Shown: piece by piece, positions 17,466 to 24,941 of the stretch
Layout of the letters: the number at the start of each line of letters is the position of its first letter
Numbering within the stretch: position 1 is the first letter of the stretch
Assembly: GCA_011125455.1 (NCBI GenBank)
Contig: VKHO01000018.1
Coordinates: 1 to 64,000 of the forward strand
DNA: 64,000 bases
Direction: 5' to 3'
Origin: Chlamydiales bacterium STE3
GTDB lineage: Bacteria > Chlamydiota > Chlamydiia > Chlamydiales > Parachlamydiaceae
Made by a program: the position numbers and the translations under genes
The notes under the pieces: generated by a model
Seen by the model: only the letters and a program-made list of their open reading frames with translations
Databases searched by the model: none
Told to the model about the DNA's origin: nothing

Positions 17466-18164
17466 TTAAGATTTAATGTTTTTAAATCTTTTTGAGACAT
17501 TTTCCCAGTTAATATTATTGAAGAAAATATCGATATACTTGTTTCGATCTAAGCCAAATTGGGTAATATAGGCATGTTCAAAAACATCCATAACCAGGAT
17601 GGGGGTTGCTCCTGAAAGGTGACCTAAATCATGTTCATTAATCCATTCATTGATCAATCTTCCGTTTTTGGGTTCAACATAGGTGACAACCCAACCAATT
17701 CCTCGCATGAGCCCAGTGGAAACAAAATCTGCTTTCCATTGATCATAGCTTCCAAAGTCCTCATTCATTTTGGTAATTAAAGGATCATTGGGTTCAGGGA
17801 ATGAAGTTTTGCCAAGGTTTTCAAAGTAATATTCGTGGAGGAGCATCCCATTAAATTCCCAGCCAAGCATTCTCTTCAGGCCAGCGAAATCGGGCGTTTT
17901 ACTTTGGTTATTAGTGGAAAGTTCCTGAAGTTTTTTAAGGAGTGTATTTGAATTGTTGACATATCCTTCATAAAGCTTAAAATGCATTTTTAGTAGAGAA
18001 TCGTCTAAACCTTGGATATTACCTAAAAGGTGATCAAAATTCTTCACTTGATAATTTGCTACATTCGGTAATTGCGCCTTAATTTTGTCCTCTGTTTCTG
18101 CAGCAGTTAAGGCTTGAAAGCAAAGTCCTGCAGTGATTAATAAATAGTAAAAAGCTTTTTTCAT
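17466..18164 (-). CDS. Exported Fe/Mn superoxide dismutase
   Basis: The start at 18164 gives a signal peptide (MKKAFYYLLITAGLCFQALT) and has AAAGGATG upstream; a longer frame to 18215 lacks a ribosome binding site. The mature protein keeps the SOD fold markers: MHFKLYEGYV (first His ligand region), NGMLLHEYYF (second His), and the Asp/His pair in DVFEHAYITQFG. It belongs to the branch with a shortened first helix motif rather than the classical HHxxHH form. Metal preference cannot be read. It would remove superoxide in the periplasm. It is divergent from the cytochrome c peroxidase at 18242, 77 bases apart. Confidence 0.88.
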   Translation of the reverse strand: MKKAFYYLLITAGLCFQALTAAETEDKIKAQLPNVANYQVKNFDHLLGNIQGLDDSLLKMHFKLYEGYVNNSNTLLKKLQELSTNNQSKTPDFAGLKRMLGWEFNGMLLHEYYFENLGKTSFPEPNDPLITKMNEDFGSYDQWKADFVSTGLMRGIGWVVTYVEPKNGRLINEWINEHDLGHLSGATPILVMDVFEHAYITQFGLDRNKYIDIFFNNINWENVSKRFKNIKS

Positions 18165-18241
18165 GAATTTTTCATCCTTTGGAGTTTTTTTTGTAGATAT
18201 TTTTTCGTCATGCAAATAAATACATTTTTAGAGGAATGATT

Positions 18242-19303
18242 ATGTTGTATCGTATTATTTTATTTTTTACTATAGCTATTCTTGCCCTATTTTTGGGGTA
18301 TAAAATGATGCATGGTAAAGCGGAAAAATTGCCTGCAAGTTCTGAGGAGACTATTATCCCGCCTCTAGGGCTCCCTCCTATACCATGGCCAGAGGACAAT
18401 CCCTACACTAAAGACAAAGCAGAACTAGGTCGTTTACTTTATTTTGACAAAAGACTCTCCTCTGATCAGACAATTTCATGTGCCTCATGCCACAATATTC
18501 AATGTGGTTACAGTGATGGTAAGACGATAGCAGTCGGTATTAGTGACTATCTCGGCACCCGCAACAGCCCTACCATTATCAACACAGCATATGCTAAGCA
18601 TCTTTTTTGGGATGGAAGAGCCTCATCTTTAGAAGAACAAAGTAAAGGGCCTATTGCAAATCCAAAAGAAATGTCTGCAATCATAGATGCTGATGAAGCA
18701 CATCGCCAATGTGTGGATCGCATCAGGAATTCAAAAGGGTATAGAGCATTATTTATGAAGGTTTTTGGCACAGAGGACATTACCCTTGACGACATTGCAA
18801 AAGCGATTGCCACTTACGAACGCACCCTGCTTTCCGGGAATTCTCCCTACGATCGTTATCAAGCAGGGGATCGTTCAGCGCTCACTCAGGAGCAAGTGCG
18901 CGGTTTAGAACTTTTTAATAAAGTAAAGTGTTCGCATTGCCACACGGGCTTTAATTTTGGCGACGATCGTTTTCTGAATATTGGGATTGGTATGGACAAG
19001 CCTAACCCAGACACAGGACGGTATGAAATCACAAAAGACGATAGGGATTGGGGCGGTTTTAAAGTGCCGACTTTGCGGGAGATAGAACATACCCCCCCTT
19101 ATATGCACGATGGTAGCCTGCAAACGTTAGAAGAAGTGATCGATTATTACGATAAAGGGGGGATCAAAAACAAAAATCTTCATCCTCTAATCAAGCCCTT
19201 AAATCTATCACCAGAAGATAAACAAGCGCTGGTCAGTTTTTTAAAATCCTTAAGTGGTGAAGGATGGAAGAATTTTAAAGAACCAACCCAATTTCCTGAA
19301 TAA
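18242..19303 (+). CDS. Di-haem cytochrome c peroxidase (CcpA/MauG family)
   Basis: After an N-terminal membrane anchor (~residues 1-24) come two haem-c motifs, CASCH and CSHCH, separated by the usual ~160 residues, plus NSPTIINTAY, LFWDGRA and VPTLREI ... PPYMHDG, family hallmarks. The enzyme reduces H2O2 with electrons from cytochrome c in the periplasm. The start at 18242 is chosen because GAGGA lies six bases upstream; an ATG at 18236 sits directly on it. Divergence from an exported superoxide dismutase suggests a joint oxidative-defence unit that handles superoxide and then peroxide. Confidence 0.92.
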   Translation: MLYRIILFFTIAILALFLGYKMMHGKAEKLPASSEETIIPPLGLPPIPWPEDNPYTKDKAELGRLLYFDKRLSSDQTISCASCHNIQCGYSDGKTIAVGISDYLGTRNSPTIINTAYAKHLFWDGRASSLEEQSKGPIANPKEMSAIIDADEAHRQCVDRIRNSKGYRALFMKVFGTEDITLDDIAKAIATYERTLLSGNSPYDRYQAGDRSALTQEQVRGLELFNKVKCSHCHTGFNFGDDRFLNIGIGMDKPNPDTGRYEITKDDRDWGGFKVPTLREIEHTPPYMHDGSLQTLEEVIDYYDKGGIKNKNLHPLIKPLNLSPEDKQALVSFLKSLSGEGWKNFKEPTQFPE

Positions 19304-19310
19304 CGAGTAA

Positions 19311-19353
19311 TTGTTGAAGGCTAAAAAACTCACCATTTTTTAGCCTTCAACAA
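19311..19353. terminator. Bidirectional intrinsic terminator
   Basis: A perfect 18-bp stem (19311-19328 with 19336-19353) with a 7-base loop lies between two convergent genes. Its inner arm is A6/T6 and the outer arm GC-containing, so it can serve the peroxidase (+) and the reductase (-). Confidence 0.9.
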
Positions 19354-19359
19354 AATCTT

Positions 19360-20376
19360 TTAGTTAGCAATTTTCACAATTTGTTTACCTAGGTTCTCCC
19401 CTGAAAAAAGACCCAAAAAAGCTTTTGGGGCATTTTCTAATCCTTCGACAATATTCTCAATGTATTTTATTTTGCCCTGCATCATCCATTCGGCTACCTG
19501 TTGAATCCCTTCTTGGAAGCGTTCTTTGTAGTCTTGCGTGACAATAAAGCCTTTTGCAAGAGCGCTTTTGGCAATTAATGTCCGGAAATGGCGTGGCCCA
19601 ATGTCCGGTTGGTTAAGGTTGTACATAGAAATTTGCCCAGAAATAACTAACCGTGCATGCCAATTAATCAGTTTCATCACCTGATCAGTCACATCACCGC
19701 CAACATTATCGTAATAAATGTCGACTCCTTTAGGACATGCTTGATAGAGTTCTGTTGAAAATTGAGCGCTTTTATAATTGATGCCAGAATCAAAACCAAG
19801 AGTATTTGTGATGTAGTCTATTTTTTCTTGGGTACCGGCAATACCCACTACTCGGCATCCTTTTAGCTTTGCAATTTGCCCGGCGATCATTCCAACCGCG
19901 CCAGCGGCGCCTGAAACAACCACAGTTTCTCCTTCTTTAGGTCGTCCAATATCTAACAGGCCAAAATAAGCAGTCATACCGGGCATTCCTAACACGCCCA
20001 GCGCTGTTGAAATAGGGGCATAACTGGGATCGATTTTTTCTAAATCCTTGCCTTTGGCAATATTATAAAGAGCCCAATCAAGGTGTCCTAATACAATATC
20101 CCCTCCTCTAAAATGAGGGTGCTTTGATTCGACAACCCTTCCTACAACTCCCCCTGTAAGTGGGTGATTTAATTGGAAAGGATCGGTATAGGAAGGCGTG
20201 TTAAACATACGTAAACGCATGTAGGGATCAACGGATAAATAGAGGGATTGAATGAGAACATCTTCTTCTTGCAGTGGGGGAAGAGGTGTTTCCTTAAATG
20301 CAAAGGTAGAGGAACTCGGTAATCCTTCTGGGTAGGAAGTTAGGATGACTTGTTTATTTGTAAAATGCGCAGACAT
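19360..20376 (-). CDS. NADP-dependent oxidoreductase, CurA/leukotriene-B4 dehydrogenase family
   Basis: The 338-aa zinc-free medium-chain reductase begins with the family's VDPYMR substrate-domain motif and has the nucleotide-binding loop VVSGAAGAVGMIAGQIAK. The DIYYDNVGG block is typical of CurA/YncB-like enal and curcumin reductases. Such enzymes reduce the C=C bond of alpha,beta-unsaturated ketones and aldehydes with NADPH, often as detoxification of lipid-derived aldehydes. Convergent with the peroxidase gene and separated from it by a terminator. Confidence 0.9.
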   Translation of the reverse strand: MSAHFTNKQVILTSYPEGLPSSSTFAFKETPLPPLQEEDVLIQSLYLSVDPYMRLRMFNTPSYTDPFQLNHPLTGGVVGRVVESKHPHFRGGDIVLGHLDWALYNIAKGKDLEKIDPSYAPISTALGVLGMPGMTAYFGLLDIGRPKEGETVVVSGAAGAVGMIAGQIAKLKGCRVVGIAGTQEKIDYITNTLGFDSGINYKSAQFSTELYQACPKGVDIYYDNVGGDVTDQVMKLINWHARLVISGQISMYNLNQPDIGPRHFRTLIAKSALAKGFIVTQDYKERFQEGIQQVAEWMMQGKIKYIENIVEGLENAPKAFLGLFSGENLGKQIVKIAN

Positions 20377-20404
20377 ACTCGACCCTTATTTGTTGTAGCA
20401 AATG

Positions 20405-22963
20405 TTAAAACTGTGCATGGATTCCAGCACTAATTTCGTAGCTTCTATGCTTAGTGGAATACTCACCCGAACATTCCAAAAAACCATAGATTTGCTCATT
20501 GAATTTTTTGGAAAGATTTAGCACATATTCAAAGGCATTAGTGCTGAGCGGCTGGATTTTTAAATTAAAGGAACGGCCAAAATTTAAAAACCGTATTTTC
20601 ATGCTTCGCGCATTGCGGTAATTGTTATGTCGCCAAACTAATTCCCCTTGTAGGCCTATTCCATGTCTAAAAGGCTGGTAGAGATGTACACCCAAACGGC
20701 TTGCCAGTAGGCTATAGCCCCTATTGGTTGCTTTAAGGTTTAAAAGGGAAGCCCTGCGTTCTTTCGCAGTGCTGCGATGCAAATGAGTGAACTGTAGCCC
20801 CAAAAATGGTTGAATGCCCATATCTAAAAAATAAATATTTTGTCCTATTTCACCATAAAGTGTTCCGTCCGCTAGAGTAAAGTGCGATTTTGCATGAGAG
20901 ATACCGCTAATCCCTAGTTTTCTCTGAAGTTTACATTTTCCAAGCCCCCCAATGGCATTAAATGACAAATAGTAGGAGGGGAGCACATAAAAACTGTAGA
21001 GAGCAAATTTTCCTTGTTGCAACTTGCCCTGGCCTCCTAAACGATATTTAAGTTGGCTATTAATATAATTGCCAGCAAAACCTACCACCCATTCATCGCT
21101 AACAAATTTCGAAGCACCTCCCGACACATCCCATTCACTATTGTAATAGGTTTTATAAGGTGTGGAAAAGCATCCCTTCCCTCCCCCTAAGTTTAGCCAG
21201 CTATTGCATCCATAGGCAGCGGGTTCATAATCATCAAAGCACTCCTTGTAGAAAAAGGGGACTAGCGCATCAATACGCCTTAGGAAATGGTTATTGTTCT
21301 TCTCATCCAAATAAAGAAAGCTGATGTACTGCTCGCCGCTCATTTTGCTTAATGACATCCTTAAATCGTCAATAGTCTCTTGAGCGAGGTGGTTAATCAA
21401 ATCGAGTTGAGTCTCTGAAGGCTGGGTGAGAGTGTCAATTTGGGCTGCAATTTTTGCTTCGTTGCATGTGAATGCGCTTCCTGCAAAATTAGGTGTTAAG
21501 CTTAGAAAGGCCTTGTTATTAGTATAGTGAATAGCTGGTAAAAAATAAGCATTGTTCAATTTTACATTTTGAAAAGAGTTTAAAATCCCAAGGTTACTGT
21601 TAACGACGACATACTCTTTTCCAATAGCATAAGTGCCATCAATAGAAAAAGCTTGAAGCTCTCCGGAAAGAGATGCTATGCCTTCTGCCTGCACCAAACT
21701 GCTTTGCCCATTCCCATTCAAAGGGATCTGCAAAATGCTTTCTCTACTTTGATTGTAGTTTCCTCCAATGGTGAAAGTCCCGATAGTGTTATTTCCCGGA
21801 GAAAAAATTGCTCCTGGAGCTATCGTTAGATCATTCCCAATTTTTCCATTACCTAAAAGTTTCCCTGATTGAATGAGGGTATTTCCAGTATAAGTGCTTT
21901 CGCCATTTAGACTTAATGCTCCATTTCCCAACTTAGTAAGGCTTCCGCCAAATCCGTGAATGGTTCCTTCAATGACCATATCCTGATTGAGATGGCCGAT
22001 GGCAAGATGAAAGGCGTTTAATGAGACAACGCTGTTTGCGTCAGTATTCAAGGATCCTAAAGTGTTGTTTTGGTTTAAGGTCAGTTGTGATGCATTTAAA
22101 TTGATACGAGCTGAGTTTCCTTTAGCAGTGTTATTAAAAGTGACCTTACTGTTCTCTGCATTAATCAGGCAAGAATTTGCAGAACTAGAGCCTTGGAAAG
22201 TAACGATTGATGTGGATTTAGCGGTGATAATGGCATTATTGGCCTGGCTGTTATTTTCAAAAGTAAGTGTTGTTTTGCTGATATCTAATTGGGCAGATTG
22301 CGCTTGTGCTGTATTTGCGAACACAATGTTGCCGTTATTGGCACTTGTTAAGTAAGCCGAGCCCCCTTTGCTATGGTTAAAGAAGGTAACAGTTGCACGA
22401 TTTCCTGATAGGACAATTTGGGCTTTGTCAGCAGAAGAATTTGAAAAAAACTCTAATAATCCTCCTGATTCACTTAAATTAATGTGTGCATTAGAGGCCG
22501 TAGCATTGTTGACAAAGCGTATTCTTCCTGAGTTTGCGATATGATAGAAAATCTTGTTAGATCCCGTTGAATCAGCTGAAGATTGATTAGCAAAACGCAA
22601 GATAGAGGATGATCCGTTAACAGCAAAATTTTGGTCTAAATGTCCAAGATTAACGACCCCTTCTTGATCAAGGATGAGCTGTCTTGAAACAGATAGTTTG
22701 AGAGTGAAGTTAAATGGCGTGTTATCTACAAATTTAATTGCTTGAAAGACGATATCGCTTTTTGGTGCGCCTCTCAATGACGGACTAAATGAAGTTGCTT
22801 CTGCACTTAAAATGGCACTATCTGCAGTGCTTGGAAGCATTTTAGAGCTCCAATTTAAACTTTCTAAAAAGTCGTTGTCAATTGCTCCAGACCAAAAAAT
22901 ATCAGCAGGATAAATAGTGGTCATGGTGAGGGCTTGGACTAGCAATAATAAGCGGAATAACAT
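20405..22963 (-). CDS. Autotransporter with beta-helix passenger and outer-membrane barrel
   Basis: This 852-aa type V secreted protein has a signal peptide (residues 1-~19). Residues ~100-300 form a passenger of degenerate ~20-residue repeats, each with an F-x-N-x-S/T-x-A-x-x-A core. An autotransporter-associated strand repeat follows (KLGNGALSLNGESTYTGNT, then SGKLLGNGKIG and IAPGAIFSPG). The C-terminal ~270 residues are an aromatic-rich barrel ending in Phe. It is analogous to chlamydial Pmp proteins but lacks obvious GGAI/FxxN pairs in quantity, so it is a general autotransporter rather than a clear Pmp. AAGG precedes the ATG. A single gene, likely a surface adhesin. Confidence 0.88.
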   Translation of the reverse strand: MLFRLLLLVQALTMTTIYPADIFWSGAIDNDFLESLNWSSKMLPSTADSAILSAEATSFSPSLRGAPKSDIVFQAIKFVDNTPFNFTLKLSVSRQLILDQEGVVNLGHLDQNFAVNGSSSILRFANQSSADSTGSNKIFYHIANSGRIRFVNNATASNAHINLSESGGLLEFFSNSSADKAQIVLSGNRATVTFFNHSKGGSAYLTSANNGNIVFANTAQAQSAQLDISKTTLTFENNSQANNAIITAKSTSIVTFQGSSSANSCLINAENSKVTFNNTAKGNSARINLNASQLTLNQNNTLGSLNTDANSVVSLNAFHLAIGHLNQDMVIEGTIHGFGGSLTKLGNGALSLNGESTYTGNTLIQSGKLLGNGKIGNDLTIAPGAIFSPGNNTIGTFTIGGNYNQSRESILQIPLNGNGQSSLVQAEGIASLSGELQAFSIDGTYAIGKEYVVVNSNLGILNSFQNVKLNNAYFLPAIHYTNNKAFLSLTPNFAGSAFTCNEAKIAAQIDTLTQPSETQLDLINHLAQETIDDLRMSLSKMSGEQYISFLYLDEKNNNHFLRRIDALVPFFYKECFDDYEPAAYGCNSWLNLGGGKGCFSTPYKTYYNSEWDVSGGASKFVSDEWVVGFAGNYINSQLKYRLGGQGKLQQGKFALYSFYVLPSYYLSFNAIGGLGKCKLQRKLGISGISHAKSHFTLADGTLYGEIGQNIYFLDMGIQPFLGLQFTHLHRSTAKERRASLLNLKATNRGYSLLASRLGVHLYQPFRHGIGLQGELVWRHNNYRNARSMKIRFLNFGRSFNLKIQPLSTNAFEYVLNLSKKFNEQIYGFLECSGEYSTKHRSYEISAGIHAQF

Positions 22964-23738
22964 ACTACCTTGTCAAGAATTTTAAAAATCCTAACAAAGG
23001 AAAAGATTATAAATCAAAAAAAAATTAGCATTTACTATGCGTTTCGGCGTAGCTTCTAGAGCAGAAAAATTTTTTTTTGGCAAAATAAAAGGTTAGGGTG
23101 TTTTCTACTCGTTTGCCTTTTTTAAAGGTCATCTTTTTAAACACAGGCAAAGCCATTCGAGGAGATGATAGCAAACATTCAAGGGGAGAAAAAAAGTATA
23201 AACGTATGCAGAATAGTATTAGATGGCTTATTTTTTTAAAAAATTGCTCTAAAAGTGTTCTAGTACAGCATTCTAAAATGCTTTTTTAAAAACAAGTCCG
23301 TTATCCAAACACCCTAAATCTTGCTCAAAGAACTAGATGGTTCTGAAAAAGTTCTGAGTAGAGACATAAACTTCTCTGCAAGCTATTTAGATTTTCCAGC
23401 TGAAATAAGAAAACGATTAGAGTAAACAAAAAGATCTTTTTCAAAAAATAAAACCCATTTTTCTTGTTTAAAATGAGTGAGAGCACACCTTTCCATTTAT
23501 TTTCTTTTGCCATTAATTTGACAAATGCCTAGACTCATAGTTGTAAGTGCAATTGAAAATCCAATTGTGTAAGCAACAAAAGTATCTTAGCTTATAGTAG
23601 CTAATTTGCAATTTTGGTAACTTGTTGCCAAAAAGTTAGAAAAAAAGATAATATAAGTCTTTTACTTAGAAGGTTTGATTGAAAACTTTTCCATCTTACT
23701 AGTCTTTTTGCATAACATAAATAACCAGAGGATCAGAA
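22964..23738. other. Gene-free gap between autotransporter and exported repeat protein
   Basis: The 775 bases contain only short frames without ribosome binding sites. Both flanking genes are transcribed outward, so promoters for both should lie here. I cannot place them with confidence. Confidence 0.5.
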
Positions 23739-24284
23739 ATGAAAAATATACTTTTAGCAATACTTTGCGTATTTTCTTTTTCTGCTACATGTGCAGGTAA
23801 TACTGCTGGTGATAAATTAGATAATGTAATTGATAAAACAAAAGATACGTACCACGATATAGAGAACAGTACCAAAGATACGTACCATGATGCTAAGGAT
23901 AGAGCCAAAGGCACTTGGGATGGTCTAAAAGAAAAATCCGAAAGTGCGTATAAAGATGCTAAGGAAAGAACTGAAGGCGCCTGGGATGGTCTAAAAGAAA
24001 AATCCGACAGTGCGTATAAAGATGCTAAGGAAACTACTAAAGATATTTGGGACAAGACGACAAAGACTTACGAAAAAACAAAAGACAAAACTGCTGAAGC
24101 TCTAGAAAGTGCAAAAGAGAAAACAAAAGAAGCTTTCGGGAGAGGAAGAAGTAGGACTGAAGAAGCCGCTGATAAGGCTAAGGAAGCCGCTGACAAGGCT
24201 AAAGAGGCGAGTGAAAGAGCAAAGGATGCTACAAAAGAGAAGTATCATGAGCTAAAACACGAGCTAAAAAATAGGTTTAAATAA
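23739..24284 (+). CDS. Exported LEA/apolipoprotein-like amphipathic repeat protein
   Basis: A signal peptide (residues 1-19, ending TCAG) is followed by ~160 residues of 11- and 22-residue amphipathic helical repeats. The clearest pair is TWDGLKEKSESAYKDAKERT and AWDGLKEKSDSAYKDAKETT, then shorter A-D-K-A-K-E-A units and a basic C-terminus. The composition (Lys, Asp, Glu, Ala, Thr) and 11-mer periodicity are those of group 3 LEA proteins and apolipoproteins, which fold on membranes or on drying. Function here is unknown: envelope stress protection or membrane binding outside the cell are both possible. AGAGGAT lies upstream of the ATG. Confidence 0.75.
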   Translation: MKNILLAILCVFSFSATCAGNTAGDKLDNVIDKTKDTYHDIENSTKDTYHDAKDRAKGTWDGLKEKSESAYKDAKERTEGAWDGLKEKSDSAYKDAKETTKDIWDKTTKTYEKTKDKTAEALESAKEKTKEAFGRGRSRTEEAADKAKEAADKAKEASERAKDATKEKYHELKHELKNRFK

Positions 24285-24355
24285 GCCTTGTTTTTGCAAT
24301 TTTAAGTGTTAAAGGTAAATTATTTTATAGTTAATTTTTTATCTAATTCCACTTG

Positions 24356-24412
24356 TATACGTCTTAATCTAATCCCTTCATTCTCGAATAAGGGTGCGGA
24401 ATAAGACGTGTA
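24356..24412 (+). terminator. 57-base stem-loop, probable terminator or small structured RNA
   Basis: A distal stem (24356-24366 with 24402-24412, TATACGTCTTA/TAAGACGTGTA, one wobble) and a proximal CCCTT/AAGGG stem enclose an 11-base loop; a T-rich run follows. It lies 72 bases after the LEA-like gene. It may end that transcript or be a stable 3' UTR structure. Confidence 0.45.
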
Positions 24413-24893
24413 TTTCTTTGACTTTTACCGCCCCTCTAATCCTTCCTTCCAATTCCATTTAATCTCAGTCTTTATTAACTGCAGCGGCTGCATTGCTAAT
24501 CAATGTATTCCTTTAGATATTTTCTAACTCTCTAATAATAGTAAATGGAGAGAAGTAAAGTGTATTTTCGACAATACATCAACTATTGGTGAATCGTCCT
24601 TTGCTTTTTTCTGTATTTGAATAATTTGTTATTCTGAATGTCCCTTTGTCATTGTTTTTATCTCAAAGCAATTCATTTTGTACAAAATCTTTATTTCTTT
24701 TTGGATGGTTTTTAGGGGGGCAAGTTGGGTTAAAAATAATCTAGAATACTATTGAAAAAATGCATCTTGAATAAAGCTAGATTCAGCTTACACTTTTTTA
24801 ACGGGTCAGACTACCAAAGGATTTTTTAACAGGCGGGGGTAAGTGGGATAGGTTGATTGATAGCTATAAGTAAAAATTAAAATGAGAGGGAGT

Positions 24894-24934
24894 CAATACA
24901 AGCCTGCTACCGAGAATGTTGCAGGCTTGTGTTG
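24894..24934 (-). terminator. Hairpin downstream of the repeat-tailed helicase
   Basis: A 10-bp perfect GC-rich stem (24898-24907 with 24921-24930) extended by CAA/TTG after one mismatch. It starts eight bases beyond the helicase stop on the minus strand. The U-tract is interrupted. Confidence 0.6.
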
Positions 24935-24941
24935 AGCACTT

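Larger units (their letters stand above)
24285..24941. other. Intergenic region with two structured elements
   Basis: No gene is seen in this 657-base gap between convergent genes. It holds the two hairpins listed separately (24356-24412 and 24894-24934). The remainder is AT-rich without repeats I can recognise. Confidence 0.45.
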
